From Candidatus Pantoea persica (GTDB taxonomy: Bacteria > Pseudomonadota > Gammaproteobacteria > Enterobacterales > Enterobacteriaceae), in NCBI RefSeq assembly GCF_013753875.1, contig NZ_SMDS01000016.1, forward strand, positions 186,001 through 250,000: 64,000 nucleotides of DNA. The letters are read 5' to 3'. The notes below the pieces were generated by a model. The model was not told where the DNA came from. It saw nothing but the letters and a program-made list of their open reading frames with translations, and did no database searches. This document shows, one piece after another, positions 30,094 through 40,562 of this stretch. The position numbers were made by a program, and so were the translations under genes. Each line of letters opens with the position of its first letter. Position 1 is the stretch's first letter.

Positions 30094-30717
30094 TTATTCT
30101 CGATGCGTCAGGATGGAGTCGACTAAACCATACTCTACCGCTTCACTCGCAGAGAGGAAACGGTCGCGCTCGGTGTCGCACTCAATTTGTTCCAGCGACT
30201 TGCCGGTGTGCTCCGCCATCAGCTCGTTCATGCGCTGCTTCACTTTCAGGATCTCTTTCGCATGAATCTCAATGTCTGTCGCCTGGCCCTGATAGCCGCC
30301 CAGCGGCTGGTGGATCATCACGCGCGAGTTCGGCAGGCAGAAGCGTTTGCCTTTGGTGCCGGCCGTCAGCAGGAACGCGCCCATAGAGCAGGCCTGGCCC
30401 ATACAAATGGTGCTAACATCCGGTTTGATGAATTTCATGGTGTCGTAGATCGACATGCCCGCGGTGATCACACCGCCAGGTGAGTTGATATAGAGGTAAA
30501 TATCTTTCTCTGGGTTTTCCGCTTCCAGAAACAGCATCTGCGCCACGATCAGGTTAGACATATAGTCTTCGACCTGGCCGGTCAGAAAGATGACGCGCTC
30601 TTTAAGCAGGCGGGAATAGATGTCGTAAGAACGCTCGCCGCGCGAAGTCTGTTCAACCACCATGGGCACCAGCGCATTGCGCGGCGCAGTAAATTCACGA
30701 TCGCCACTGTATGACAT
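30094..30717 (-). CDS. clpP: Clp protease proteolytic subunit ClpP
   Basis: A 207-residue precursor from the ATG at 30717, the E. coli length. An upstream in-frame ATG at 30750 is ignored. The catalytic Ser is in GQACSMGAF and His in [10 protein letters not shown]. The Asp follows a changed residue: the motif reads [10 protein letters not shown] where E. coli has IERDTERDRF. The Arg next to the catalytic Asp helps couple ring assembly to activity, so this Cys is unusual. The Ala before the active Ser is also Cys. Otherwise the protein is full length and conserved. Confidence 0.97.
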   Translation of the reverse strand: MSYSGDREFTAPRNALVPMVVEQTSRGERSYDIYSRLLKERVIFLTGQVEDYMSNLIVAQMLFLEAENPEKDIYLYINSPGGVITAGMSIYDTMKFIKPDVSTICMGQACSMGAFLLTAGTKGKRFCLPNSRVMIHQPLGGYQGQATDIEIHAKEILKVKQRMNELMAEHTGKSLEQIECDTERDRFLSASEAVEYGLVDSILTHRE

Positions 30718-30861
30718 TACCGTCTCCTGAATATATTTCGTTGGCAACATTCTGTACCAATTTTAGCTGAAGCGAGCCTGTAACACGATGCTCAGCTTCG
30801 TTTCCGACACCTTCAAGGACGGGTAATCAGCCAGTTTAACTGTCTTTTGCATACTCCCTCA

Positions 30862-30891
30862 ATCTGGAGATTGCTGCCCAGTTGTTTCAAG
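30862..30891 (-). promoter_or_regulatory. Candidate sigma-32 promoter of clpPX
   Basis: In the 337-bp tig-clpP gap the minus strand has CTTGAAA, about 15 bp, then CTCCAGAT, a fair match to the RpoH consensus. It lies about 145 bp before the clpP ATG. The E. coli clpPX operon is heat-shock controlled. Nothing else distinctive is seen in this gap apart from the tig terminator. Confidence 0.45.
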
Positions 30892-31003
30892 CATAACAAC
30901 CTTTTCTCTATTCGCTAACCGGGAAAAAGCGCAACGCGAACAATTTGCCCATTAATTAAGCAAATCATCAGGAAAGGGTGTTGTTTTGGACTGAAAAATA
31001 AAA

Positions 31004-31031
31004 GAGCCCGCGACTTCGCAGCCGCGGGCTC
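31004..31031 (-). terminator. tig terminator
   Basis: GAGCCCGCG...CGCGGGCTC, followed on the minus strand by TTTTATTTTTC, 23 bp past the tig stop. Confidence 0.85.
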
Positions 31032-31054
31032 AGCATTTCTGGGTAAATCAGCGA

Positions 31055-32359
31055 TCAGGCCGCAGCGGTCTGATTCATCAGTTCCTGGAAGCTGGTCGCT
31101 TTCTCAGTCACTTTCGCTTTTTCCAGAACGGCTTCCACCGCCTGCTCTTCCAGCGCAACGTTACGCATGTTGTTCATCAGCTCGCTGTTTTTGCTGTAGA
31201 ACTCGATAACTTCCTGCGGATCTTCATACGCAGACGCCATCTCTTCGATCAGAGCGCTGACGCGCGCTTCATCGGCTTTCAGCTCGTGGGTACGGATCAC
31301 TTCGCGCAGCAGTAGGCCAACGATAACGCGGCGTTTCGCTTGCTCTTCAAACAGCTCGCGCGGCAGTTCCAGCGCCTGCAGCTCGCTGCCGCCGAAGCGC
31401 TGCGCAGCCTGACGACGCAGAACGTCGATTTCGCTGTCGATCAGGGCCGCCGGCACGTCGATCTCGTTCGCTTTTACCAGACCGTCGATCGCCTGCGTTT
31501 TTACGCGGTTGCGAATAGCGCCTTTCAGCTCGCGATCCATGTTTTTACGCACTTCCGCGCTCAGACCTTCAACCGAGCCATCTTCCACGCCGAAACGCTT
31601 GATAAACTCTTCGGTCAGTTCCGGCAGTTCGCGCGTTTCAACTTTCTTCAGCACGATCTCGAACTTCGCGTCTTTACCTTTCAGGTTTTCCGCGTGGTAG
31701 TCTTCCGGGAATTTCACGTCGATAGTGAAGGTTTCGCCCGCTTTGTGACCCACGATGCCCTCTTCGAAGCCCGGGATCATTCGGCCCTGGCCCATCGCCA
31801 GTACGAAGTCAGAGGCTTTGCCGCCTTCAAACTCTTCGCCGTCAACAAAGCCGGAGAAGTCGATGGTGGCGCGATCTTCAGCCGTCGCGGCCGCGTCGCT
31901 TTCCGTCCAGGTCGCCTGCTGCTTGCGCAGGGTATCAAGCATCGCGTCGACGTCAGCTTCGGTGACGTCTACCACCGGCTTTTCAACTTCGATGCTGTCC
32001 AGACCCTGCAGCTCAACTTCCGGATAGACTTCAAACTCAACCGCGTAGGTAAAGTCTTCGCCCTGCTTGTATTCGCCCGGCACATAGTTTGGCGCGCCAG
32101 CCGGATTGATCTTCTCTTTGATGATTGCGTCAACGAAGTTGCGCGTCATCAGCTCACCTAGCACGTCCTGGCGAACAGAAGCACCGTAGCGCTGTGCAAT
32201 GATACTGGCCGGCACTTTCCCTTTACGGAAACCATTGATACGGACTTTTTTCGCCACTTCCACTAGTTCTTTCTTAACAGCGCTTTCGATTCTGTCCGCA
32301 GGGACAGTAATCGTAATACGACGGCCCAGACCCTGAGTGGTTTCTACTGAAACTGTCAT
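31055..32359 (-). CDS. tig: Trigger factor
   Basis: A 434-residue ribosome-associated chaperone. The N-terminal ribosome-binding signature GFRKGKVP, the FKBP-type prolyl isomerase domain (about 150-245: [35 protein letters not shown]) and the C-terminal helical cradle are all present. It binds near the tunnel exit at L23. AGGTAACAAG precedes the ATG. It is intact. Confidence 0.97.
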   Translation of the reverse strand: MTVSVETTQGLGRRITITVPADRIESAVKKELVEVAKKVRINGFRKGKVPASIIAQRYGASVRQDVLGELMTRNFVDAIIKEKINPAGAPNYVPGEYKQGEDFTYAVEFEVYPEVELQGLDSIEVEKPVVDVTEADVDAMLDTLRKQQATWTESDAAATAEDRATIDFSGFVDGEEFEGGKASDFVLAMGQGRMIPGFEEGIVGHKAGETFTIDVKFPEDYHAENLKGKDAKFEIVLKKVETRELPELTEEFIKRFGVEDGSVEGLSAEVRKNMDRELKGAIRNRVKTQAIDGLVKANEIDVPAALIDSEIDVLRRQAAQRFGGSELQALELPRELFEEQAKRRVIVGLLLREVIRTHELKADEARVSALIEEMASAYEDPQEVIEFYSKNSELMNNMRNVALEEQAVEAVLEKAKVTEKATSFQELMNQTAAA

Positions 32360-32618
32360 CTTGTTACCTCAAAAAATCACGTGCTCGGTCAACTTCAGAC
32401 ACCACACATTATGTAATGCGCCGTATCCAACAGCCGGGACCGCTTCCGTTAAAAGAACCTGATCCCTGTAACCAGAAGCGTCCTAAAGACATTCCGGAAA
32501 AATAGACGCCGCATTATAGCGGCATCGCCCGAGTGAGTCGAGCCTAGAAACTCACCGCTTTTTAACGGCTTTGCTGCTTTTTGCGCCGGAGATCATGTTT
32601 TTTAGCAAACAAAAAGAA

Positions 32619-32638
32619 AAACGGCCCGCAGACCGTTT
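32619..32638 (-). terminator. bolA terminator
   Basis: AAACGG-CCCGCAGA-CCGTTT, followed on the minus strand by TTCTTTTTG. Confidence 0.65.
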
Positions 32639-32658
32639 CAACAAGAAGGGAGATTCGT

Positions 32659-32962
32659 TCAGGCGAGGGTGCCGGCGACGCGGCAGTTAGGCGAGACGAG
32701 TACGGTGTCCTGCAGCCCTTCCCACTCCTTCAGGGTATAGGTATGCAGCGCCAGCGCGTGCACGCTGCCTGCCAGTTCGGCGGCCAGTTCGCCCGCGATG
32801 ACGCGCCAGAAAGCGCTGGCCATCAAACAGATCGCTGACGATCACCACTTTGAAATGGCTTTCCGAACCGGCTGGCACGTTATGACGATAGCTTTCGTCA
32901 TGCACTTCCAGATGTTCCGGGTCGAACGCCAAGCGCAGCTTCTCTTCTTGTTCGCGGATCAT
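32659..32962 (-). pseudogene. bolA: BolA, frameshifted
   Basis: The first half ([41 protein letters not shown]) is BolA. A small deletion after LARHR shifts the frame, and the correct C-terminus ([20 protein letters not shown]) is found in the next frame. BolA is a morphogene and partner of monothiol glutaredoxin. One residue is also missing in the REQEEK segment relative to E. coli. Confidence 0.9.
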
Positions 32963-33242
32963 TGTCTCTTTCCTCAATGGCGAGCACTATGCCCCATCTG
33001 GTTAAATTTAGTAGCTTTTCAGACGCACCCGCACAGATGTGTGAAAATATTTCTGCGGCGGGCTGGGTCGAATGGCACGCGATAGCGCAGCCGCGAAGAG
33101 GATCAATGGCCGCATTTATCCGGCTGCGGGAAAAACGCCTTTACCATTAATTTCCGCAGGCTGAGGGCTTTTTTCCCCGGCGCACAATGCTATGATGACC
33201 GCAGTTTTTGCAAACCAACCCACACTATTAATGAGAACAAGC

Positions 33243-33818
33243 ATGTTGAAAAAACTGTTGTTTCCCCTAGCCGCGTTCATTTTGGCCGGCTGCGCCACTA
33301 ACAGCAACACCCTGACTATTCAGCCGAAAATCGAGCTTCCGCAGCAGGATCCGAGCCTGATGGGCATTACCGTCAGCATCAACGGTGCCGATCAGCGCAG
33401 CGACCAGGCGCTGGCCAAAGTCAACCGCGACGGCCAGCTGGTCACCTTGACCCCTTCCCGCGACCTGCGCTTCCTGCTACAGGAAGTGCTGGAGAAGCAG
33501 ATGACCGCGCGCGGCTATATGATTGGCCCTGAGGGCGCCGTCGATCTGCAGATCGTCGTGAACAACCTCTATGCAGACGTTACCCAGGGTAATGTGCGCT
33601 ACAGCATCACCACCAAAGCGGACATCTCCATTATCGCCACCGCGAAAAACGGCAATAAGCAGGTGAAAATCTACCGTCAGACCTACAGCGTGGAAGGGGC
33701 GTTCAGCGCCACCAACGAGAAAATCACTAAGGCGGTCAACTCAGCGCTGGGCGATGTCATCGCTGATATAGCGCAGGACACCCGTATTCACAACTTCATC
33801 AAGCAGAACGCGCGTTAA
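33243..33818 (+). CDS. yajG: Lipoprotein YajG
   Basis: A 191-residue protein with a lipoprotein signal (MLKKLLFPLAAFILAGC). The mature part contains QPKIELPQQDPSLMGITVSI and AVDLQIVVNNLYADVTQGNV, as in E. coli YajG. Function is unknown; it usually lies upstream of ampG. Earlier in-frame starts exist, but the ATG at 33243 begins the signal peptide. It is intact. Confidence 0.93.
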   Translation: MLKKLLFPLAAFILAGCATNSNTLTIQPKIELPQQDPSLMGITVSINGADQRSDQALAKVNRDGQLVTLTPSRDLRFLLQEVLEKQMTARGYMIGPEGAVDLQIVVNNLYADVTQGNVRYSITTKADISIIATAKNGNKQVKIYRQTYSVEGAFSATNEKITKAVNSALGDVIADIAQDTRIHNFIKQNAR

Positions 33819-33870
33819 TTCTCTGCTCCTTATTGCCCGGCGCGCTGCCGGGCATCGCTTCAGGGTAAGC

Positions 33871-35209
33871 ATGAATCACTATCTCCGCCTCTTTCACTCA
33901 ACGAAACGCCGTGGTTTTACTGCTGCTCGGCTTCGCCTCCGGCCTGCCGCTGGCGCTGACCGCCGGCACGCTGCAAGCGTGGATGAGGGTGGAAAACGTC
34001 GATCTGAAAACCATCGGCTTCTTCTCGCTGGTGGGACAGGCGTACGTGTTCAAGTTTCTCTGGTCGCCGGCGATGGACCGTTTTACCCCGTCCTTTCTCG
34101 GACGCCGTCGCGGCTGGCTGCTGCTGATGCAGCTGGCGCTGATAGCGGGCATTGTCGCCATAGGCTTTATGCAGCCCGGCCGCGACCTGACGGTGCTTGT
34201 CGCCTTCTGCTCCGCCTCGCAGGATATCGTCTTTGACGCCTGGAAAACCGACGTGCTACCACCGGAAGAGCGCGGCAGCGGCGCCGCCATCACCGTGCTG
34301 GGCTATCGGCTGGCGGTGCTGATTTCCGGCGGGCTGGCGGATCGCTATCTCGGCTAGCAGGCGACCTACTGGCTGATGGCGCTGCTGCTGGTGCCCGGCT
34401 CTTTCGCCACGCTGCTGGCGAAAGAGCCGGATACGCGCGCCACGGCGCCGCACTCCCTGCGCGAGGCGATTGCGCTGCCGCTGAAGGACTTCTTCCAGCG
34501 CAACAACGCTTGGCTGCTGATCACCCTGATTATTCTTTACAAGCTTGGCGACGTCGGCTTTGTGAACAAAACGCTCGGCCTGCTGGCTACCATCATCGGC
34601 GCGCCCTACGGCGGCGTGCTGATGCAGCGCCTGAGTCTGTTTCGCGCCCTGCTGCTGTTTGGCCTGCTGCAGGCGCAGTCCAACTTCGCCTACTGGCTGC
34701 TGGCCGTTACGCCGCCACATCTCTGGAGCATGGCGAGCATAGTATTCGTCGAAAACCTCTGCGGCGGCATGGACACCGCCACCTTTGTAGCGCTGCTGAT
34801 GACGCTGTGCAACAAATCGTTCTCGGCCACCCAGTTCGCCCTGCTTTCGGCGCTTTCAGCGGTGGGGCGCGTCTACGTCGGCCCGGCCGCCGGCTAGCTG
34901 GTGGCACTCTGGGGCTGGGCGACCTTTTACGCCTTTACCGTCGCATCGGCGCTGCCCGGCCTGTTGCTGCTGCTGTTTTGCCGCGACCCCCTTAACATGG
35001 CGCAGCACACAGCGAGCGCTTTTTGCCGCGCACGCGCTTCTCGGCCGGCTATCGCTGGATGGCGCGCCTGTTCTACGCGGGCTGCGGCGCTCTGGCTGGC
35101 GGCGCTGTTTGAAGCCGGGATGGGGCTGCTGGCGCTGGCGGTGTACGGCGGCGTGACGCTCGACTACCTGGCGCTGCGAAAAAAGGGCACGCCACAGGGC
35201 GCGCAATGA
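33871..35209 (+). pseudogene. ampG: Muropeptide permease AmpG, broken
   Basis: The sequence follows AmpG: LGFASGLPLALTAGTLQAWM, GFFSLVGQAYVFKFLWSP, FCSASQDIVFDAWKTDVLP and SFSATQFALLSALSAVGRVYVGP. Lesions are a frameshift after codon 12, TAG at 34355 and 34895 (both at Trp of GWQ/GWL), an in-frame loss of about 21 residues between LYKLGD and VGFVNKTLG, and a 3' frameshift. Without AmpG, anhydro-muropeptides are not recycled and ampC-type induction is lost. Confidence 0.96.
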
Positions 35210-35660
35210 TTAAACCCGACTATCCTTTCAGATGCTATGTGAATTAAAGCGGGTGTTCAGGCAGGAAAGTTAAATTTTGCCATCGCGTGTTATTTTCTTG
35301 AAAATTTGCGAGGCAAAAAATTAGCAGACGCTGGAATATATTAAAAACCGGTGAGCAATTATTTTGTATAAATTTTATCACACAAATGATGCAGGTTTGT
35401 TAAATGATTGATCACAAAAAGTAAGGGTTATTCTATCCCTGATTCCTTTAAGGATACTTTCATTAGTTTTTGTTATAGTTAGTGCCAACTGCTTGTCGCA
35501 GCTAATAATTTGTCACCCAAAGCAACATCTGTGACACCATGAGCAAAAGGTGTCAACACGCTACTGACACATCTTTATGCTGGTTTACACTACATAAACC
35601 TTCCCGTAAAATGCGCGCACACTTAAACGACAATAAGCCCTTTGTCATTGAGGTCGTTAA
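35210..35660 (+). promoter_or_regulatory. Upstream region of the cyo operon
   Basis: A 451-bp AT-rich gap with no gene. It presumably holds the cyoABCDE promoter and its aerobic/anaerobic controls. I see the inverted words TGTCAC (near 35512) and GTGACA (near 35530), and TTGTTATAGT around 35470, but cannot assign specific sites. There is no terminator for ampG. Confidence 0.5.
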
Positions 35661-36587
35661 ATGAGACTCAGGAAATACAATAAAAGTTTGGGGATTTTGT
35701 CATTAATTGCAGGCACTTTGTTAATGAGTGGCTGCGATAATGCGTTGTTAAATCCCAAGGGACAGATTGCACTTGAGCAACGTTCGTTGATTCTGACAGC
35801 CTTCGGCTTGATGTTGATCGTCGTTATTCCGGCAATCTTGATGGCAGTGGTGTTTGCATGGAAGTATCGTGCATCCAACACTGAAGCGAAGTACAGCCCT
35901 AACTGGTCGCACTCTAACAAAGTGGAAGCCGTGGTCTGGACCATTCCGATCCTGATCATTCTCTTCCTCGGCGTGCTGACATGGAAATCGACCCACGCGC
36001 TGGAGCCGAGCAAACCGCTGGCCTCTAACGTGAAACCGGTTGAGATCCAGGTAGTGGCGCTGGACTGGAAATGGTTGTTTATCTATCCGGAACAGGGTAT
36101 CGCGACCGTTAACCAGATCGCTTTCCCGGCTAACACGCCGGTGAGCTTCAAAATTACCTCCAACTCCGTGATGAACTCCTTCTTTATTCCGACGCTCGGC
36201 AGCCAGATCTACGCCATGGCGGGCATGCAGACCCAACTGCACCTGCTCGCCAATGAGCCAGGAACGTTCGACGGTATCTCCTCGAACTTCAGTGGTCGCG
36301 GTTTCTCTGGTATGAAGTTCAAAGCCATTGCAACCAAGGACGATGCGGAATTCCAGCAGTGGGTCGCCAAAGTTAAGGCGGCGCCTAACACGCTGACCAC
36401 AATGGAAGATTTCGAGAAAGTGGCGGTGCCAAGCGAAAATCATCCGGTAGAATATTTCTCTTCAGCGAATCCTGAACTGTTTAAGCAAGTCATCGCTAAG
36501 TTCATGACTAGCCACGGGAAGATGGACATGTCGCAGCACGAAGGCATGGACATGAGTCATACCGCTTCCGCGGGAGCCGAGGAATAA
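35661..36587 (+). CDS. cyoA: Cytochrome bo3 oxidase subunit II
   Basis: A 308-residue lipoprotein: a signal with LLMSGC, two transmembrane helices (to about residue 110, [18 protein letters not shown]) and a periplasmic cupredoxin domain without Cu-A ligands, as in quinol oxidases ([40 protein letters not shown]). It is the first gene of the cyoABCDE operon and lies 4 bp before cyoB. It is intact, slightly shorter than E. coli at the C-terminus. Confidence 0.97.
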   Translation: MRLRKYNKSLGILSLIAGTLLMSGCDNALLNPKGQIALEQRSLILTAFGLMLIVVIPAILMAVVFAWKYRASNTEAKYSPNWSHSNKVEAVVWTIPILIILFLGVLTWKSTHALEPSKPLASNVKPVEIQVVALDWKWLFIYPEQGIATVNQIAFPANTPVSFKITSNSVMNSFFIPTLGSQIYAMAGMQTQLHLLANEPGTFDGISSNFSGRGFSGMKFKAIATKDDAEFQQWVAKVKAAPNTLTTMEDFEKVAVPSENHPVEYFSSANPELFKQVIAKFMTSHGKMDMSQHEGMDMSHTASAGAEE

Positions 36588-36591
36588 TACG

Positions 36592-38574
36592 ATGTTCGGA
36601 AAATTAACACTGGATGCAGTGCCGTACCATGAGCCAATTATCATGGTTACGATTGCCGGGATCATCATTGGTGGTCTGGCAATCATCGCTACCCTCACCT
36701 ACTTTGGTAAATGGCAGTATCTTTGGTCTGAATGGCTCACCTCTGTCGACCATAAAAAACTGGGTATCATGTACGTCATCATGGCGTTTGTGATGCTGCT
36801 GCGCGGCTTTGCCGACGCCATCATGATGCGTAGTCAGCAGATGCTGGCTTCGGCTGGCGAAGCCGGCTTCCTGCCACCGCACCACTACGACCAGATCTTT
36901 ACCGCGCACGGCGTGATTATGATCTTCTTCGTAGCGATGCCTTTCGTGGTTGGTCTGATGAACATCGCGGTGCCGCTGCAAATCGGCGCGCGCGACGTTG
37001 CTTTCCCGTTCCTGAACAACCTTAGCTTCTGGTTTACCGCGGTCGGCGTGATCCTGGTTAACCTGTCTCTGGGCGTGGGCGAGTTCGCACAAACCGGCTG
37101 GCTGGCCTATCCGCCGCTGTCGGGCGCGCAGTACAGTCCTGGCGTTGGAGTCGATTACTGGATTTGGGCGCTTCAGCTCTCCGGTATCGGGACCACGCTG
37201 ACCGGCATCAACTTCTTCGTGACAATTCTGAAGATGCGTGCACCGGGCATGGACCTGTTCAAAATGCCGGTATTTACCTGGACCGCGCTCTGCACCAACG
37301 TCTTGATCATTGCTGCATTCCCGGTTCTGACCGTGACCCTGGCGCTGTTGACGCTCGATCGTTACCTTGGCTTCCATTTCTTTACCAATGATATGGGCGG
37401 TAACATGATGATGTACGTCAACCTGATCTGGGTCTGGGGTCACCCGGAAGTGTACATACTGGTTCTGCCGGTGTTTGGTGTCTTCGCTGAAGTTACTGCC
37501 ACTTTCTCGAAAAAGCGTCTGTTTGGCTATACCTCTCTGGTATGGGCGACCATTGCCATTACCGTTCTGTCGTTTATCGTCTGGCTGCACCACTTCTTCA
37601 CCATGGGTGCGGGCGCGAACGTAAACGCCTTCTTCGGTATTATGACGATGATCATCGCGATTCCGACTGGTGTGAAAATCTTTAACTGGCTGTTCACCAT
37701 GTATCAGGGTCGCATCGTGATGCACTCTGCCATGCTGTGGACCGTTGGCTTCCTGGTCACCTTCTCTATCGGTGGTATGACCGGGGTGCTGCTGGCCGTG
37801 CCAGGCGCGGACTTTGTTCTGCACAACAGTCTGTTCCTGATCGCGCACTTCCATAACGTGATTATCGGTGGTGTGGTGTTCGGCTGTATGGCGGGTGTGA
37901 CCTACTGGTTCCCGAAAGCCATGGGCTTTACCCTGAACGAAACCTGGGGCAAACGTGCCTTCTGGTTCTGGATCATCGGCTTTTTCGTTGCCTTTATGCC
38001 GCTGTACGTACTGGGCTTTATGGGCATGACCCGTCGTCTGAGCCAGGACATCGATCCGCAGTTCCACTCTCTGCTCGTGATTGCGGCTGTCGGTGCGGCG
38101 TTAATCGCCTGCGGTATCCTTTGTCAGCTGATTATGTTCTACGTCTCTGTACGCGACCGTCATCAGAACCGCGACCTGACCGGTGACCCATGGGGTGCCC
38201 GTACGCTGGAGTGGGCGACATCTTCTCCGCCGCCGCTCTATAACTTTGCTACTATCCCGCACGTTCACGAGCGTGACGCGTTCTGGGAAATAAAGGAAAA
38301 AGGCGAAGCTTATCAGCAGCCGGCAAAATATGAAGAGATTCACATGCCGAAAAACAGCGGTGCCGCACTTATTATTTGTGCCTTCGCTACGGTGTTTGGC
38401 TTCGCAATGATTTGGCATATCTGGTGGCTAGCTGGTCTCTCCTTCTTGGGCATGATTGTGACGTGGATTGTGAAAAGCTTCGACGAAGACGTGGACTACT
38501 ACGTTCCAGTCAAAGAGATTGAGCAGATCGAAAAACAGCACTTTGACGAAATCAGCGAAGCAGGTCTGAAATAA
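36592..38574 (+). CDS. cyoB: Cytochrome bo3 oxidase subunit I
   Basis: A 660-residue catalytic subunit with about 15 helices. The heme and Cu-B ligands are visible: [14 protein letters not shown] (His and the crosslinked Tyr), WLHHFFTMG and [11 protein letters not shown]. It oxidises ubiquinol and reduces O2 to water, pumping protons. Its stop overlaps the cyoC ATG by one base (TAATG). It is intact. Confidence 0.98.
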   Translation: MFGKLTLDAVPYHEPIIMVTIAGIIIGGLAIIATLTYFGKWQYLWSEWLTSVDHKKLGIMYVIMAFVMLLRGFADAIMMRSQQMLASAGEAGFLPPHHYDQIFTAHGVIMIFFVAMPFVVGLMNIAVPLQIGARDVAFPFLNNLSFWFTAVGVILVNLSLGVGEFAQTGWLAYPPLSGAQYSPGVGVDYWIWALQLSGIGTTLTGINFFVTILKMRAPGMDLFKMPVFTWTALCTNVLIIAAFPVLTVTLALLTLDRYLGFHFFTNDMGGNMMMYVNLIWVWGHPEVYILVLPVFGVFAEVTATFSKKRLFGYTSLVWATIAITVLSFIVWLHHFFTMGAGANVNAFFGIMTMIIAIPTGVKIFNWLFTMYQGRIVMHSAMLWTVGFLVTFSIGGMTGVLLAVPGADFVLHNSLFLIAHFHNVIIGGVVFGCMAGVTYWFPKAMGFTLNETWGKRAFWFWIIGFFVAFMPLYVLGFMGMTRRLSQDIDPQFHSLLVIAAVGAALIACGILCQLIMFYVSVRDRHQNRDLTGDPWGARTLEWATSSPPPLYNFATIPHVHERDAFWEIKEKGEAYQQPAKYEEIHMPKNSGAALIICAFATVFGFAMIWHIWWLAGLSFLGMIVTWIVKSFDEDVDYYVPVKEIEQIEKQHFDEISEAGLK

Positions 38575-39194
38575 TGTCAACTGAATCCATGATTAAACAT
38601 CACCACCACGACGCCCATGCGGAGCATGGGCATCACGATGCGGGAGCCAATAAGGTCTTTGGCTTCTGGATCTACCTGATGAGTGACTGCATTATCTTCG
38701 CAACCCTGTTTGCGACCTATGCAGTGATGGTCAACAGCACTGCCGTTGGTCCGACAGGCAAAGACATCTTCGAACTGCCGTTCGTGCTGGGCGAAACAGC
38801 GCTGCTGCTGCTGAGCTCCATCACCTACGGTATGGCGGTTATTGCCATGAACCATGACAAGAAAAGCTCGGTGCTTAGCTGGCTGGCGCTGACTTTCCTG
38901 TTTGGTCTTGGCTTTATCTGCATGGAGATCTATGAGTTCCATCACCTGATCGAAGAAGGCTTCGGCCCGAATCGCAGCGGCTTCCTGTCAGGCTTCTTTA
39001 CGCTGGTAGGCACCCACGGTCTGCACGTAACCTGCGGCCTGATCTGGATAGCGGTGCTGATGTTCCAGATTGCCAAGCGTGGACTCACGTCGACTAACCA
39101 TACCCGTATCCTCTGCCTGAGCCTGTTCTGGCACTTCCTGGACGTGGTATGGATCTGCGTATTTACCATTGTCTATCTGATGGGGGTCATGTAA
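38574..39194 (+). CDS. cyoC: Cytochrome bo3 oxidase subunit III
   Basis: A 206-residue five-helix membrane protein with a His-rich N-terminus ([15 protein letters not shown]) and the COX3 motifs [18 protein letters not shown] and [15 protein letters not shown]. It is coupled to cyoB and cyoD by one-base overlaps. It is intact. Confidence 0.97.
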   Translation: MSTESMIKHHHHDAHAEHGHHDAGANKVFGFWIYLMSDCIIFATLFATYAVMVNSTAVGPTGKDIFELPFVLGETALLLLSSITYGMAVIAMNHDKKSSVLSWLALTFLFGLGFICMEIYEFHHLIEEGFGPNRSGFLSGFFTLVGTHGLHVTCGLIWIAVLMFQIAKRGLTSTNHTRILCLSLFWHFLDVVWICVFTIVYLMGVM

Positions 39195-39523
39195 TGAGTC
39201 ATTCAGCTAACAGAAATGTTGTTCCGCACAGCAGCGTGAAGTCCTACATGATCGGCTTCATCTTCTCTGTCATCCTGACCGGTATTCCGTTCTGGATAGT
39301 CATGAGTGGCGTGTCATCCCAGGGTATGACGCTGGGCGTTGTCGTTGCCTGCGCAGTGAGTCAGGTCGTTGTTCACCTGATCTACTTTCTGCATCTGGAC
39401 ACCAAGTCGGAAGGCGGCTGGAACATAATCGCTATCGTCTTCTCCGCACTTATCATTCTGATTGTCGTAGTTGGATCGCTGTGGATTATGTGGAACCTTA
39501 ACTACAACATGATGGTCCGCTAA
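39194..39523 (+). CDS. cyoD: Cytochrome bo3 oxidase subunit IV
   Basis: A 109-residue three-helix protein ([36 protein letters not shown]). The ATG shares its A with the cyoC stop. It assists assembly of the Cu-B site. It is the E. coli length and intact. Confidence 0.97.
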   Translation: MSHSANRNVVPHSSVKSYMIGFIFSVILTGIPFWIVMSGVSSQGMTLGVVVACAVSQVVVHLIYFLHLDTKSEGGWNIIAIVFSALIILIVVVGSLWIMWNLNYNMMVR

Positions 39524-39539
39524 AGAGCCGCTCGTAATA

Positions 39540-40427
39540 ATGATTAAGCAATACCTGCAAGTAACAAAACCAGGAATTATTTTCGGGAATTTAATTTCTG
39601 TGATTGGCGGGTTCCTGCTGGCGTCTAAAGGCAGCATCGACTTCGCCCTGTTTTTCGTCTCGCTGATCGGCGTGTCGCTGGTCGTCGCCTCGGGTTGTGT
39701 ATTCAACAACGTGATCGACCGCGATATTGACGTGAAGATGGAGAGGACTAGGAATAGAGTGCTGGTTAAAGGCCTCATCTCTGCAAAAGTAAGCCTGATT
39801 TATGCTACCGTGCTGGGTATTACTGGCTTTGCGTTGCTCTACTTTGGCGCCAACCCGCTGGCCATGTGGCTGGCGGTCATGGGCTTCGTGGTTTACGTCG
39901 GCGTTTACAGCCTCTACATGAAGCGTCACTCGGTCTACGGGACGCTGATTGGCAGCCTGTCAGGCGCGGCGCCACCGGTGATCGGCTACTGCGCCGTCAC
40001 CAACGAGTTCAACGCGGGCGCGCTGATCCTGCTGGCGATCTTTAGCCTGTGGCAGATGCCGCACTCTTACGCGATCGCCATCTTCCGCTTTAAAGATTAC
40101 CAAGCGGCCAACATTCCGGTTCTGCCGGTGGTGAAAGGCATCTCCGTGGCGAAAAATCATATTACGCTCTATATCCTGGCGTTTATGATCGCTACGCTGA
40201 TGCTGACGCTGGGTGGCTACGCGGGCTACAAATATCTCGTGGTGGCCGCTGCCGTCAGCATATGGTGGCTGGGTATGGCGTTGTCAGGTTACAAGACCTC
40301 AAACGATCGCGTTTGGGCTCGTAAGCTGTTCGTCTTCTCGATCTTCGCTATCACCACGCTGAGCGTGATGATGTCCGTAGACTTTATGGCGCCAGCCTCT
40401 AAAGATCTACTGACCTACGTGTGGTAA
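39540..40427 (+). CDS. cyoE: Protoheme IX farnesyltransferase
   Basis: A 295-residue UbiA-family membrane enzyme. It has the Asp-rich motif [17 protein letters not shown], the second loop [30 protein letters not shown] and [15 protein letters not shown]. It makes heme O from protoheme for the bo3 oxidase. It lies 16 bp after cyoD and a strong terminator follows. It is intact. Confidence 0.97.
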   Translation: MIKQYLQVTKPGIIFGNLISVIGGFLLASKGSIDFALFFVSLIGVSLVVASGCVFNNVIDRDIDVKMERTRNRVLVKGLISAKVSLIYATVLGITGFALLYFGANPLAMWLAVMGFVVYVGVYSLYMKRHSVYGTLIGSLSGAAPPVIGYCAVTNEFNAGALILLAIFSLWQMPHSYAIAIFRFKDYQAANIPVLPVVKGISVAKNHITLYILAFMIATLMLTLGGYAGYKYLVVAAAVSIWWLGMALSGYKTSNDRVWARKLFVFSIFAITTLSVMMSVDFMAPASKDLLTYVW

Positions 40428-40449
40428 CGCCGCACGACACAAGCAAACA

Positions 40450-40479
40450 AGGGGCGCGATTTCGCGCCCTTTCTTTTTG
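40450..40479 (+). terminator. cyo operon terminator
   Basis: GGGCGCGA-TT-TCGCGCCC followed by TTTCTTTTT, 25 bp after cyoE. Confidence 0.9.
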
Positions 40480-40562
40480 TTACTACTGCTTAAACACTAT
40501 TATTTTACCCGCCCTACCCTGCTCCCTAAAATTAAGTGCGACAAACTTACAGAGAGGTTGAA

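Noticed and set aside
35500-35540. CRP-like site in the cyo upstream region
   Set aside because: TGTCAC...GTGACA has the halves in the wrong orientation and spacing for TGTGA-N6-TCACA.
36604-38067. 487-codon open frame antisense to cyoB
   Set aside because: Composition is that of a reverse shadow of a conserved membrane protein; cyoB is clearly the real gene.
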